From Membranipora membranacea (lineage: Eukaryota > Bryozoa > Gymnolaemata > Cheilostomatida > Membraniporidae): a DNA stretch of 64,000 nucleotides. Below are positions 37,577 to 56,838 of this stretch, in pieces. The stretch lies in contig OU612065.1 of the NCBI GenBank assembly GCA_914767715.1, positions 8,122,001-8,186,000 of the forward strand. The letters are read 5' to 3'. A program made the position numbers and the translations under genes. Under the pieces are notes generated by a model. That model had not been told where the DNA came from. It saw only the letters and a list, made by a program, of their open reading frames with translations, and did no database searches. How positions within the stretch are numbered: position 1 is the first letter of the stretch; the number at the start of each line of letters is the position of its first letter.

Positions 37577-38809
37577 CTATCAAAAGTTATGCAAGGAGTT
37601 ATAACTGCAGCAATGGGAGTCAAGTAGATTAAATCCTCTTTCTCTTACACAGCAGTCTATCATTTGGTCAAAAAATATTTTCTCACTCATTTGCTCAATA
37701 GTTGTAACTCCAATAAATTTATTATTTCATTGAACACACTGAGGGGGAAGAATATACATGTCAAGTGGGTGTAAGCTTGAAGTAGCAGTCCTATAGCAGT
37801 GTTTAGCCTCATAGATACGTTGTTTCAAGGTCACACAAGATGGCAGCCCCCATAAGACATTAAAAACCAAAACTTTTTTCTTCAAACTTGATATGCATAC
37901 TTTTAGAACTACCTGGTCGTTCTAAAATTCACAATAAATTCAGTTTTGAAATCTTACTTATTCAACTGTCAGCACCCACGCCACATGATAGGTACAGCCA
38001 TATAAAAACATATATTAATCTATGTATATTCATAGTATAAATGAACTAATTAATAATAATGAACTGGTTTATATATATATATATAATAATAATATTAGTT
38101 CATTGGTTGGGCACAGACTACTCACTCCACTGCCAGCTAGCAGTCATGATCCCAATTTGCATTTTTCCCATGTCCTGTATGACAGCTCTGGAAACAGACA
38201 GCGAATATAAATTCAGGGACTATGCATATGCCATGGCTTGCAAAGTTCCTGGCCAAGAGGCCGGCCCAGCCCCATGCTAGTCGCTTGTAGAGTGATTGGT
38301 CCAGAATTAGTTGCATAGATAGATAGGCATCTACCTGCCATCCGGTGTTGCGTTCACCTCTGAGAGATGACCAGAGAACGACTTTGGAAGCTTCCCCATC
38401 AATATCAACCAATCGATTCAGCGGCTGGATCATTGATACTGGCATAATAATATAGTTGTTTTGTTTCTGTCAAAATGTCTTAATTTATGCTAATCGGCAT
38501 TGCACTGTATCCTATTGGACACGGGGTAACTCTACGTTGCATATAATCGTATGGTTAGAGAGCGTGATTAGTATTATTGTAAAATATGCAAAGTTAGTAG
38601 AGCCTTTAGTTTCATATCTAGAGGCAATCGTCTCGAATGATTTTTAGAGCAATATAAATGTCCCCAATTTAACACCTATATCAGCAGTTTTTTGAACATT
38701 GGTGCGGTGAACCAAGGAGTTAACTCCTTGGGTGAACATAGCTTGGTTATCATGTATATTTCAACTGACTTTTGTAGGACCACACAGCCTGCATTGATAC
38801 ACACTCACC
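37552..38809. other. Head-to-head interval, USP28 and the unidentified gene
   Basis: 1.26 kb that must hold both promoters. No TATA box is convincing. It contains a TA/TAA-rich run near 38068-38096 and a perfect 20-base palindrome at 38712-38731. A TTTGTAG acceptor near 38778 suggests an upstream noncoding exon of the + strand gene. The 102-codon open frame at 38137-38445 (-) has no recognisable product. Confidence 0.5.
38712..38731. repeat. Perfect 20-bp palindrome
   Basis: CCAAGGAGTTAACTCCTTGG reads the same on both strands. Related pieces (CCAAGGAG, CTCCTTGG) occur at 52571-52616, and a decayed form lies near 56142. It may be the tip of a dispersed palindromic repeat family. Confidence 0.8.
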
Positions 38810-41800
38810 ATGATGCTGCCATCCAACACAACATTGGTCAATTCACTCTATAAAGGCTTCCCAAAATGGCTGCAACGCTTTTTTGACCACCGCAGCTGTC
38901 AAATATATAAGCATTCAAACACTCAAATTGAAACATTAGCTAAGAAAAACAAACCAAGCGTATTCATGAAGATCACAGGATTGGAGAATTTCGAACCCCA
39001 CCACTACTCCATGTTTGCCAATGCTTTAACATTTGTAAAACAAGAGACAGAAGCTGATGACAGCACGTGTCGTTTATTCATAAAGGTGAGGATTTGTTAC
39101 TTGTACAATATGCTTTGCTGTGATCATGCCTTGTTTCCCTGCCCAGCGAATGTGTATGCTCAATTTTCAAATTGCCTTTACAGTGTCCGCAAGGTTTGGT
39201 GTTGCCCCTTCAAGATATAAGTCAGAGGTTCTGTAGCAGCCACAAACTCAGGGACTCTGTCATACTGTAAGCTTTCCTGTATCATTTTTTATAACATAAA
39301 GGCATTGTTAAAGCTTTTGCAGCCAAAGGATAAAATAATTGTATGTTCTATAACGTAGTTTACTATGTCTTTAATAAATTGGCTTTGTTCTATGCTGATA
39401 GGCTGTTGCGTCAAGATTTATTCTTACTCCTTGGCTACATAGAGCCAGAGAGCATAACATGATGATCACAACATGAATATATTTATACTGATCTCATTGC
39501 AAGATTTCGAAATACTGACAAGATTCCACATAATGTTGCTACTATACCAAAGAGCTCACGGGCTTGGCTGCCAAAATAAAACCCCATAAACATGCTTACT
39601 CCTTTATTGTTATTGATCGTTTCCGGTGGACTTGGAGTAATGAGAAGTTGTTTTATTTTTTACAGAGTCGAGAAATGTGATAACCCATGGCAAAAGAATA
39701 CTATAGATTATATATGTAATGACACAGAAAGGCTTAGTGTTGGCTTACTCTCAGAACAGCGCAGGTATATCATTGTAGATTATGCCACATCTTTATTACA
39801 CAGGTTGAGTTCACTTCTAGGTTTTTGAATTTCTCATTCACAAACAAATGTTAACGAAATTTCGAGGTTATGTCGATCACACTGTACAAATTGGGCAGAA
39901 ATGAGATAGGAAACAGTCAAAAGCTGAAAAAAATACCATTCAATGCTATTTTGTTACCCCGGAATCTCCAACATTGATTGCAATAGTCACGTCATGCTTA
40001 ACAATTTGGGAGCTTTTCCTGAATTTATGGATTGCCTTATTTTTTATTTTGCTCAATTTATAGAACAATAATTTGAAATACGCTGCAATGCTTTAGTCTG
40101 TGTTCCAAGGCTTGGTATAGTTTGAGTGATAATTAGAACTATCTCCTGAATTTGCCCTTCTTAAAACTCAGAACTGCTTATTTTATAACTGTACATCCTT
40201 ACTTCTGTATGTCATTTTTTAAATTCCTTAAAAAGTAGGTGTTTACTCATCATCATCACTGATATGGAGCAATCAAAATTTATTATGCAACGTCGGATCA
40301 TTTTTTCGTTTTTTTTATGTAGTAACCAGCATGAAGCTCATGAATCACGACCTAAGGATTTTGCTGTCAAACTCAGCGATGTGTTCGACCAATACGCTGA
40401 AGCGAATGAGTGGATCGAAGCACACAGGAGGCATGACTGCTCTGTAATGGTGAGAATAAAGGCTTATACAGACACAGTCACCGCCATTTGCGACAGACTA
40501 TGGGATAGAGTATAAAAGTTTGATACGGTTTGCATGTTCCCTATTTTGGGTATCTCACCCTCCACAGTTTAGCCTCCTGATGAAACTGTTGCCGATAGTG
40601 GTGAATAAATTTCCTGTTTTCAGCTGCAGTTGACCAAAGCTTAGCTTCATTCATCATCAATAAGGCAATTAGATTGGCAATATCCCTAAATAAAGGCTGG
40701 TAGAGATTGTATTTTTGTTTTTTGTTAGTTCCTGTTTATTTTACCAGTTTTCTGCCCAGCCTTATTAATTTCAGCGGTGACTATTATAAATTTATTCATT
40801 AACATGATGGAAAAATTGTCTTTAGTTGCGTACCTGCATAAAACTTTTCTCTTTTCAGTTTCGTGTGCAACACTTCTCATCAAAGTTCCCAAATATCTCA
40901 ATACCTGTTTTCGAACACGCCACAGCATATGGAGAAATTCCTTCAGCTCTCGGTAGGTGTGCCTTGAGCATCTTGGTTTGGGAAAAGTCTTGGCTATTAC
41001 TTTGGATACCTGATTATAATTTGATCTTGCACCAAAAATGAGATCTTGCGAAGCTTGAAGATAACTTAGTACATCTCGATGTATATTTGTAGTTGTTGCT
41101 ACTCCTCAGTTTTCAAAGAGTAAATCTGTCTCCAGGCAGCCAGCAGAACTGAATCTGCTCGCCGACTCTGTCTACAGTATATATCAGTTCTGTGTTCGCT
41201 TGAGTGACAATATCCTGAGAGAGGCAATGTCAGCTCTCAGCACATACTCTAATAAGGAGATTGATGAAATATTATCTGAGCATGAGGTAAGAAGTGATTA
41301 CTCAAGCAAAAAGTGATGATTTATCATTGAACCATCCTGATATGTGGTCACCATATTCGTTATGGTTCAACATGTTGTATTGTATCAAGCCTTATAACAC
41401 TATCTGACAATAACCGTATCAAAGTGGTCCAGGCAAGTCTGGTTACGGTCCTGTGTTAGTAAGAGGACTGACTATTACAGAAAATGATTCTGCGGACAAT
41501 TACATTCTTGTCGATGAAATGTCAGTCATTTGGCTCTGTTCAAACTACAATTATTGTTCATGGATTACTGTGTTATAAGGACTATATTATAATAATTACC
41601 TTTATGTACTGTTTTAGAGAAATCCGTCATCCTACTACGCACATAAAAAGCTGGCAGAAGACATCATCTGTATCACAAAAGGGAGTAAGTTCCTCAATCA
41701 TTTTGCTTACAATTACCACCAGATTATTAGCAACAGTTACCCAACTGCTCTTTGCACAAAAATATTATTGTGAGTTGCCTCTCCATGTGAGCAAAGCTTA

Positions 41801-43316
41801 TTTATCCAAAACTTGCATTACGATGCCAAAAAAGAGTTTGTAGCGAGTTTGGTGTCTCCTAACTTTTTGCCACTATTGTACATCACTAATGCTGCTGAAA
41901 TAATCTACCTTGGTGAAGTGTTGGAGTGGTTTCACGTCAAGTGACACATTCTAATGAAAGTCTGGATGCTGGAGGTTTATGGAATGATATCATACGTAGA
42001 TTCCAGATGGGGTGCAATTTTGCTGAAAACTTGATTAGGCATTATAAACATATTCTTTGAAATTAATCTGTCTAATATTAGTTGATTTTGAATGCAATTC
42101 CTACTGGGAGGAGGTTGAATTTTCATTTTATGACCAGTAAAAGCCTTCTGCACAACTAGGACAAAGATGTTTGTCAAGTGTCTTTTTAAATATATTTCAT
42201 TTCATAAGCTTTTGCATACTTTACCTGATGTATGCTAGATTGAATTATATAGACAGTTTTCTGTACTCTGATTTACGCCTCAATTCGGAGTTGTCCTCTC
42301 TCCAGTTTGGTACTTTTAACCCACGCCGCATAGAAAAAACGTGCTGAAAAGAGGGTTATCTTGAAAACCGCCTATAATAGGATAAAAATTCATTTTGATT
42401 CAGAATCTGCAACATTGAAAACTCATATGGACATAGTTTGGGAAATAGTTTTAGTATTTGGATAGACAATTATAGCATTTTCCCGCCTGTTTTGCGGACA
42501 ATTTGGCAGAATCTTCCATGAGTTTCGTCACTAAAATTAAGATTTATCAACATTCAAGCCTCTAATGATTGGGAAACCCTGTCTCACAGGGTTTTCAATG
42601 GTGCAGACTCTGAATCAAAAATCATTTTTATCATAACATTAGCGGTTTTCAATATAACCCTCTTTCAGCAGGTTTTTCCTATGCGGCGTGGGTTAAAAGT
42701 ATCAAACTGGAGAGAGGACAACTCCGAATTGAGGCATAAATAAGAGCTCAGAAAACTGTCTATTATTGATTAACTCCGTGCAAAGAGAGAAAAGTCATCC
42801 CCTTCCTCCCTGTGGGATCAGCTTCTTTTGTTAGTCATTCATTTGCATTCAGTAGTTGCAACAGTGTCATCAACATTCCCATGATGTAATTTGACATGCA
42901 ATGTAGTTCCAATATGGGATCAATTTATGATACTATGTGCATGGGATAGATGGGAGACATTAACAAAAAAACTTTGTCAAATCAAACACTTTATACTATA
43001 ATCAATCAAAAGAACCAGTATGTGAAATTCCCCACCAGATATGCTTACACAGCTGGACTACCCAGAATTCTCATTGACTAATAATCTGCTTATTTTGTTT
43101 TTGTAGTGGAGCATGGTAATCTCGAGGCTCTGATACCTAGTATCAGGTATCTACACAGAGGGAGGCCTGAGACAGCAGATAACTTTGATTCAGAAGATGT
43201 TGAGAAGCTTATCCCTACAGTGAAGTTACAGTATCGAGAGGGGTTGTCACTGCCGGATGTCTGCCAGCTCATATTAGATAATTTACCTGAGATTGAAAGA
43301 CCTTCATTTGAAAAAT
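38810..43316 (+). CDS. Unidentified protein of about 366 residues
   Basis: I do not recognise this family. Eight exons join in frame: 38810-39085, 39184-39266, 39666-39764, 40323-40449, 40859-40952, 41144-41286, 41618-41684, 43107-43316. An in-frame TGA 15 bases before the ATG fixes the start. The product looks soluble and mainly helical, with no signal peptide, membrane segment or familiar catalytic motif. Conspicuous stretches are ITGLENFEPHHYSMFANALT, DFAVKLSDVFDQYAEANEWI, LADSVYSIYQFCVRL and LQYREGLSLPDVCQLILDNL. Acceptor 41144 was chosen by phase among nearby AGs. The last exon ends phase 1 (T). A strong acceptor at 44670 supplies GA, which would build a TGA across the junction and end the protein after SFEK. 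Read-through of the donor gives a stop at 43384 instead. The 3' end is open; the coding exons are fairly secure. Confidence 0.65.
42252..42760. mobile_element. 509-bp foldback transposable element
   Basis: Terminal inverted repeats of about 170 bases (42252-42424 against 42589-42760) begin GACAGTTTTC and end GAAAACTGTC, surrounding a ~165-bp unpaired centre. TA dinucleotides flank both ends, matching a TA target duplication. No coding capacity. It lies in an intron of the unidentified gene. It is a non-autonomous DNA transposon of foldback MITE type; the superfamily is not certain. Confidence 0.8.
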
Positions 43317-43632
43317 GTAAGCGACCATCTAAATTCAACAGGCAGTACAAGTGTATCTATAGCGATGGTGTAAATTATCATTGACTGGCTAATGCGGTAG
43401 CTCACCTTTATTGGTGTTTGAATGCTCTACAAGTGCATGAACAAATGTAGTCTGAGCCCCCCCAGACTGTTGCTCCCCGTCCCACGGCCCCCTGGGAGGG
43501 GGACAATAGATTTGATAGTCTTTGTGTCTTTATCAGTCATAAATATCAACTTATTATAATAATGTAGGTGCACCAACCAGACTCCTTGGTACATGCAATT
43601 TGTGACCGTGTCATGTATGGCCTGAGATATAA

Positions 43633-43680
43633 CCATAGACTTAATATACTCTATAGACTTAATATACTGACTTAATATAC
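43633..43680. repeat. Triplicated AGACTTAATATACT, motif copy 4
   Basis: CATAGACTTAATATAC, then TATAGACTTAATATAC, then GACTTAATATAC, arranged in tandem. The same core occurs in the palindromes at 18760 and 23585. Confidence 0.8.
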
Positions 43681-45066
43681 AATGAGGGGGAACACTGCCA
43701 GGGTTAATCATTTCAATGTTTCTGAGTTGACCTTTTAAACTTCACTAAAATTGTATATCAATTCAATATGTTATATATATTGATCAGCAGTTATATACAA
43801 TACAATGATGAGGGGGAACATTGCCGTTAAAGAAAGTGGGAGAAACAGTATGAAGGCAGTAGAGCGATCTATAGACTATGACCATGTATTCACAAAGAAC
43901 AACATTCACAAGGGATGTACAATGCTAACAGGTGACTATTTGACATAGATTTATTCTATCCTAAACCCCCATCTCTACATCAAATCTCCATAAGCATCAC
44001 AACAAAAATATATGAGCAATGCACTAAAGTTGCCCAGAGAAAGGAAATTGTTTACTAAATATCCCACTTTGCTAAATATTCATTGCACTGGTAAGTCACA
44101 GAGGCATCTCAAAAGTCATAATTATTACTAATAAATTTTTGGCCAGGACACCAAATTTAGTTATCTCATATCTCCTCAGACACTACAGAGAGGGAGTCCA
44201 TTGCTTAGCTCATCACCTCTGTTGTAAATTATATATTAATATATCTTATAACATATAATATAATACTAATATATATTTATTAATTATATATCTTATCGGA
44301 CTCTAGATAATGCGTGAGTGAATAAATGATCCGTAACTCATCTGAAAGATAGTTGTGGCGCTAATAATTATCATTGTAAATGTTTAATATACATAATCTT
44401 GAGTTAATTGACAATTCCCATGTGTAACAATCATCGGCATACGGGGTAAATCTGCAGTCCCCTCCCCCTCCAATATATAGACATATGAACACGAGTCATG
44501 ACTCACAAGACATTGCGACAAGAATATTACAATACAGTATTCTCAGAAAGACTCATATCAACAGTCCCAAGTGATTTCAACTCTTTGTATAACCAGAGAA
44601 ATACCCCTTTTACTTTGTGTTCTAACATATAAAAATAATAAACTATGTCGTTATTACTATCTTTTTACAGGAAAAGGCCGAATGACTAATCACAAGTATT
44701 TTGTGCTCATAAAATGGGAGGGCTTGTGAAAGAAGTGAGGTTTTGGTAAGTATTTCTGACAATATATAGGACATAACTTACAACTGGAATATTGGATGGA
44801 ATCTATGGGTTTGAGTTTATGGGTTCCACACACTTCAACCTTATTTACCTGTGAACCTAAATGTGTGGTACCTCGGACAGGTTTTCTCTCTGCCATAGAT
44901 ACATGGGTTATGAATATGGTATATTTTTGTAGGAGTGAAGAAGGATATATTTCCTCAGAAGAACCCCTTGGGAGACTGTAGTTTGATGAGCAGGAAAGGA
45001 AGACACCGACAACTGAGGCCCTACACTTTTTGTCAAGTGCTTTGTGCGATAATAGACCATTACGAC

Positions 45067-45072
45067 TTTATT
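45067..45072 (-). promoter_or_regulatory. CPSF3: Poly(A) signal of CPSF3
   Basis: AATAAA on the minus strand, 72 bases past the stop codon at 45145-45147. Confidence 0.65.
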
Positions 45073-45144
45073 TACAAATTGACAAGAAATATGTACAACA
45101 CAAATATACACCATCTCCGATCAAAACTACTAGCTGATCTAATT

Positions 45145-51967
<6,823 letters not shown>

Positions 51968-53381
51968 TTTTGATTCCAAGTTATTGCTTGATCTGTTGGA
52001 ATGTTTGTGTAATGCTTCAAAGTATCCAAATGTATTCTTCAAGTGTTAGTGTTCAGATTGAAGGAAAAAACAATTTTTATTAAAAGTGTGGTAGAAATCT
52101 TAATAATGGAATAGCTTAACTTAAAAGCTTGAGATCAATTTTTTTTATAGAGGGTTTTGTATGAACTACTACACTCTCTTTTCAATTATATTTGGTAGAT
52201 TCTCAGACTATAAAATATATTTGTGAGTAGAGAAAATCCATTTTCTCAGTGAAATCTCTAAAACTGTAAAACCAGAATCATAATCATACAACTATAAAAC
52301 AGATAGAACGTGCATGATAAGAAGATAAAAGAGTGTACCAGCCAGGACCTGACATTTCTTGGCCACCCATGCAGCCCTGAAGTAACAAATTGTTAAGAGA
52401 TTGATTGATATCAACAGAACAGACTGGAATTCATTGCTGTGACTGTGAGTTCCCTTCTAGCTAGGAGTGTATGAGATTCAATCATCCATTACAATGATAT
52501 GCCTGACTTTTACCAAGGGCTTGAACCCTGGTTGGCTTCACTGTCTGTGGCATCAGTGAGGTAGAGGAACCAAGGAGGAACTAAATCCTTGGTGGCATCA
52601 GGGAGAATGCTCCTTGGTGGCAACTGCATTCAGTCAATTTTTTGTCACATTACTGTATTGCAGCACAATGCTGTTGTTGATTTGTAATGCATTGGTCATT
52701 CTAAAGCCCTGTACTCACATTTCCATTCCTATTTGTTTTTCTGATTCCAAATTTCCCTCGACTTGAATGAAGACCAGGTGTATTGTAAGTTATTGAGTAA
52801 CTTGTCGCTGATGTCATTTGTAGAAAGAAAAAAAGATAGGACATACCCACGGTGTAGCACAACGTTTCAGGGCATGCTGTACATGGATGTTCTCCTGTTG
52901 TCTCTATTTCTAAGTAAGTCTACTACTGTATTATGCTCTGATCTGCTCATCACAACATATATCTGAGGCCTATACTATAGGCTACATATCACCTGACCAT
53001 CCTCATCAACAATGTAATACTATCAAAAAAACGATACATGGCCTTAGATATATATCAATTTCCAAAGCATAGTTACTGCAGCCCATGGGCTTCTGAGGTT
53101 TGTTGGGTTTGTCCGCTCCAACCTGCCAAGGCAATCACAATTTCTATGGCAGTACTTCCGGTCTATGATATGCCGCTTTGATTTGAAGCAACAATCCAAT
53201 TGGTTAACCTAGCTGTAGTGAAGCAGTATAGGTCCTTCATGCTCTTTTTTGTGTCAATAATCTGTTTCAATTTACCTTCAAGGTATCATATTGTCATGTT
53301 ATATTTGATTAATGGTTGATTTCTATCCCCTTGTAATTTTCCACATGATGAAAGTTATATTTAGTGGTTAGATGGTTGCCA
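51968..53381. other. Head-to-head interval between CPSF3 and TXNDC15
   Basis: 1.4 kb that must contain both promoters. No TATA box stands out. CCAAGGAG/CTCCTTGG pieces lie at 52510-52620. A short upstream reading frame opens at ATG 53372, ten bases before the TXNDC15 start and in another frame. Confidence 0.5.
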
Positions 53382-55349
53382 ATGTGTTTTACCAAACTTT
53401 TCGTCCATTGGTATATTGTAGCGATAGCTCCGACATCTTGTCAAAATAGTCAACCCATACTCGAGGATTTACCGACTGTTAGAAAAGACAATGAAATTGC
53501 TGCTTACCCTGATGGGAGGGTCAATCCTGACACTCCAGAACTTAAACCACTTCCCATATCTAACATCCAAGATGAATTACCAACTCATATTGGGGTAAGA
53601 TGACAAATAATGAGAATTCATAATCCTCTGCCGTACTTCTTTTTCCATCAGTCAACACTATTATTTTACTGTGATATGTTTGTAATAATTTTTCTCTTAC
53701 TTAGGAGGACGTCACTCATAAACTTGAGAGTTATTGGCAAGAGTTTAGAGAAGGCTCAAAAGGTAAGATTAATTTTATTCACATTAGTTTATAAATACAT
53801 TATCAAACCTTTTTATGATAATTCAAAAAGATTTTAACTCGGGCCATAAGAACCATCAACCTCGAACACCTTTCATTTTCTTACATCCGATGAACTTAGT
53901 GAAGTTTTTATATGAATACTTTTTCATCCTAAGATCTAGAAGAAAAATCCGCGGAGAATAAAAAGGACAACTCATCAACAGCAAAAGAAAGTGAGCTGGT
54001 ATCTGTAGAAAAAGTCAACTGCACTGTGAGAAGTAACTTGAATATAACCTCAGAGCCAAGAATGAACAGTGTTATCATGGGTAAGTTGTTATGCTTGAAA
54101 GGTATTCGTGTATATTCAAGCATTTCAGATATGCATAAATTTTAATCTTGGCCAACAAAAACGTTGGACATTATTGACCAATCTTTGGGTTGTTAGGCTG
54201 CTTATCAATATTGTTCTGTCCTTTCATACTCTTACTCATATTTGCAGTCAATGACACAACATTGCAACAGCTGTTGAAGGATGAGAAGAATACCAACAAT
54301 ACCTCTAATACACAGGGTGCCGTGTGCCAGACACTGTTGCTCTATGCCCCTTGGTGTGTGTTCAGTGCCAGACTTGCTCCTCACTATCATGCGCTCAGCC
54401 GACTATTCCCTGATCTGGAAGTGCTTGCAATCAATGCTGTCACTTTAAACTAGTGAGTTAATTGTAACATGTCTACTTATTAATCAATGCTTCTCCCTTT
54501 CTGTCCCTCCCCTTACACAAGATCCTGAGGCTAGGGCTAGGAATGATCGACTGCACCACTGCATGCCTATCGATCCAAATCCAATCCAGGTTCCAGAAAT
54601 AAATTTACATTGTACTCTCAGCTGATTAAGATATAACCTGAGGTTAGAAACTGGACACCACCTAGTCATTACTATCATACAATTTATTGTATTGTATTTT
54701 AGTTGGAATGCCAGATTTGGGACCGTTGCAGTACCTAACGTTCTTCTATTTTACAACGGAAAATTTATAGCCAAATATAATCATACGGACAAGAATATAG
54801 AAAGCCTATCATGGTTTATACAAAATTTCACAAGTAAGTAAAATTCTAAGTTAGCCTTGTATATACTACTTGTGCTGTAGATTTGTCATACGATGAGCAA
54901 GCTTTTCATAGTTCATATGATTCGATGTTAACTTAGAATATAATTTCAAATTTTTGAGATCTGAAACATGACAATAAAACTGTATGCCTCATGATATGAT
55001 TGTGACCATAAAAGCTATGCGTGTTGGATTCCCAGAAACCGAACATCGTTAATTTTACGGACTGGGCTTATGAAAAATGCAACATTATGATTTTTTGTTG
55101 CTGATAACTTTCACAATTAATTTTTCAGTGTTGAATGTGACCGGAGACGCTACCACTCTAACAGAAGGTGATTATTTAGGTCCAGTACCGATAGAACCCA
55201 TCGCTCAAACAGATTATTATCTTATTCTCTCATGTCTTGTTATTCTGTTTTCTCTCGTATATACTGTTGCACATTTCAAAGCAAATATTATAGCTGCATA
55301 TCACAGACTGACTAATCTATTTCACTTTGAGCATCCCCATTTGGACTGA
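53382..55349 (+). CDS. TXNDC15: Thioredoxin domain-containing protein 15
   Basis: Membrane thioredoxin-fold protein needed for ciliary function in vertebrates. Six exons give 324 codons (human 360): 53382-53594, 53705-53762, 53934-54080, 54248-54452, 54703-54833, 55129-55349. The N-terminus MCFTKLFVHWYIVAIAPTSC resembles a signal peptide. An acidic, low-complexity region with several N-glycosylation sites follows (NCT, NIT, NDT, NNT). The thioredoxin domain carries LLYAPWCVFSARLAPHY, then RFGTVAVPNVLLFYNGK. The active site is CVFS, a CxxS with one cysteine (Cys176), as in human. One transmembrane helix spans about residues 281-301 near the C-terminus, leaving a short tail. An AATAAA at 55401 follows. 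The start was taken as the first ATG after an in-frame TAG at 53361. Confidence 0.93.
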
Positions 55350-55400
55350 GTTTGTATCGGTACTCCATTGTTTTATGATTGTAAAATAATATACTCTGTA

Positions 55401-55406
55401 AATAAA
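55401..55406 (+). promoter_or_regulatory. TXNDC15: Poly(A) signal of TXNDC15
   Basis: AATAAA, 52 bases past the stop codon, so the 3' UTR is short. Confidence 0.8.
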
Positions 55407-55770
55407 GATTTAAATTTAAAACGTCGTTGGATCTTTGATAGGTAAATTTGAGACAAGGATGATTTTATAATCGATCATACTTTTTAGAGATATTAATGTT
55501 TAATATTTAGTTTTTTACATAACCATGGCCCATAAATACATCATTTATATCACTATGAGATGAGCATGATTGCAACAGATTGAACAAGATTGAACACTCA
55601 AGCCTTATTATTATTAAGAGACCATTATAGTAAGTAGAGCGAGTTATCTTCTACCATTTTGTGAGGAGACAACTCCCATAAAGACACAAAAACTGAACTC
55701 AGAAACTCAATTAGGTAACAACCACTGAATTAGATGGAATTCAATGGTAACAACATGACTGCACTGGAAC

Positions 55771-56135
55771 CATACTGACTCTCGTGATCTGACTGGGCAT
55801 GTAGATCACTGATAAACTAGGCTATCGTTACCACAAAGCAGGTGTTGTAAGGCGTGTTGTATGCATCATGCGTGACTTGAATTTGCGCATGTGCAAGAAC
55901 AATGAGTTTAGCTTGGGTTCTGATTGCAACTTTGGAAAGGGGAAATGGGATATCCCCTGCATAAACTGTCAATCAAAATCAGCTAATAATGACAAGAGAG
56001 GATAACTATTAATAACAAATCCGCACGCTTTGGGGAGTATGTCACCAGAGCAGGTAGCCAATCAGATGGCTTCGGAATTCCGAGACTCAATTTGCAGAGA
56101 TCAGCTCATGCCCAGAGCTGAGCATGCGCAGAATG
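55771..56135 (+). mobile_element. 365-bp MITE with 9-bp target duplication, copy B
   Basis: Same element as 35959-36322 and in the same orientation. Flanked by CACTGGAAC at 55762-55770 and 56136-56144. Intact duplications with different sequence at the two sites show two independent insertions. Each end carries a subterminal hairpin: GTGATCT with AGATCAC on the left, CAGCTC with GAGCTG on the right. Confidence 0.85.
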
Positions 56136-56396
56136 CACTGGAACAAGGAGTTCTAACTCGTTGAATGTACCTACTACCTAAATAAAACACTATTAGGGCC
56201 TGGAAGGTGAATACAGGATCTTTGGCAGGGTTAATGTTCGATCTATAAACCTTGTCCCAAAATGTCACTGATTTTCAGTTGATAATAAAATGTCACTGTA
56301 AGTGGCATTTCATTATCAAGTAAAGATCAGAGGTTGATAAAACAATGTCACAAGCAGCCACTAACAGCCACCAAGAGTCCCATTCAAAAAGGTTAA

Positions 56397-56838
56397 CCTG
56401 TAAATTGGCGCAGCTCTCAAAAACGTGAAAAGATGAGGAATAGTCTTTTTATAATGAAACTTTTATCAAAGCTCAATGTTTCTGACAACCTACATAAAAC
56501 TTGCTGTGTCACTTTTATCGAGAGTGTGCTACGCTTCCACCTATCGTCTTTATACGGACACTTTTTAGCCAAATCCAAGGACAACATTAATGATATTATC
56601 AAAACCGCAAGAAAGATGGCCAAAGTTAATCCGAACTCTGTAGACGCAGTATATGACAATGACAGTTTTTAAAACGAGATGTCTGAGGCTAACAGCAGGC
56701 TCCAGTGACGACCTGTTTATGACTTTTGATAAGTTGCCATCTGGAAGGCGTAAAGCTGTGAAACACTGGGTCAACTTGAGGACGAACAGCTTCCGTGCTA
56801 AATGTGTACAAAATTACAAGAAACATTTAATTTCATAG
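56397..56838 (+). pseudogene. Decayed non-LTR retrotransposon reverse-transcriptase fragment
   Basis: The translated fragment resembles the C-terminal end of reverse transcriptases of CR1/Rex-like LINEs: a KLLSKLNVS block, a FIESVL block, then LPSGRRKAVKHW and a basic end. The match runs in one frame to about 56650, then continues in another from about 56653 to a stop at 56836-56838, so at least one frameshift is present. Upstream the frame is closed by a stop at 56394 and the rest of the element is missing. It is 5' truncated, non-functional, and not part of a cellular gene. Confidence 0.7.

Larger units (their letters stand above)
43317..45144. other. Interval between the unidentified gene and CPSF3
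   Basis: Holds the probable final intron and terminal exon of the + strand gene (acceptor 44670), triplicated AGACTTAATATAC at 43633-43680, an extremely AT-rich patch at 44222-44300, and the CPSF3 minus-strand poly(A) signal at 45067-45072. No other gene seen. Confidence 0.5.

Noticed and set aside
38137-38445. 102-codon open frame on the minus strand as a gene
   Set aside because: No family resemblance, no splice or poly(A) support, and a plus-strand frame of similar length in the same place. It is probably chance.
39395-39470. Additional exon of the unidentified gene after GCTGATAG
   Set aside because: It would open in phase 0 but reaches a stop with no donor. The exon 39184-39266 gives correct phases on both sides.
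43633-43680. CRISPR-like array from the triplicated AGACTTAATATAC
   Set aside because: The copies are adjacent without unique spacers, and the window is animal nuclear DNA.
55771-56135. Solo LTR of a retrotransposon
   Set aside because: Ends are CA..TG-like by chance, but the duplication is nine bases, inverted repeats extend inward and no LTR signals are seen. A DNA-transposon MITE fits better.
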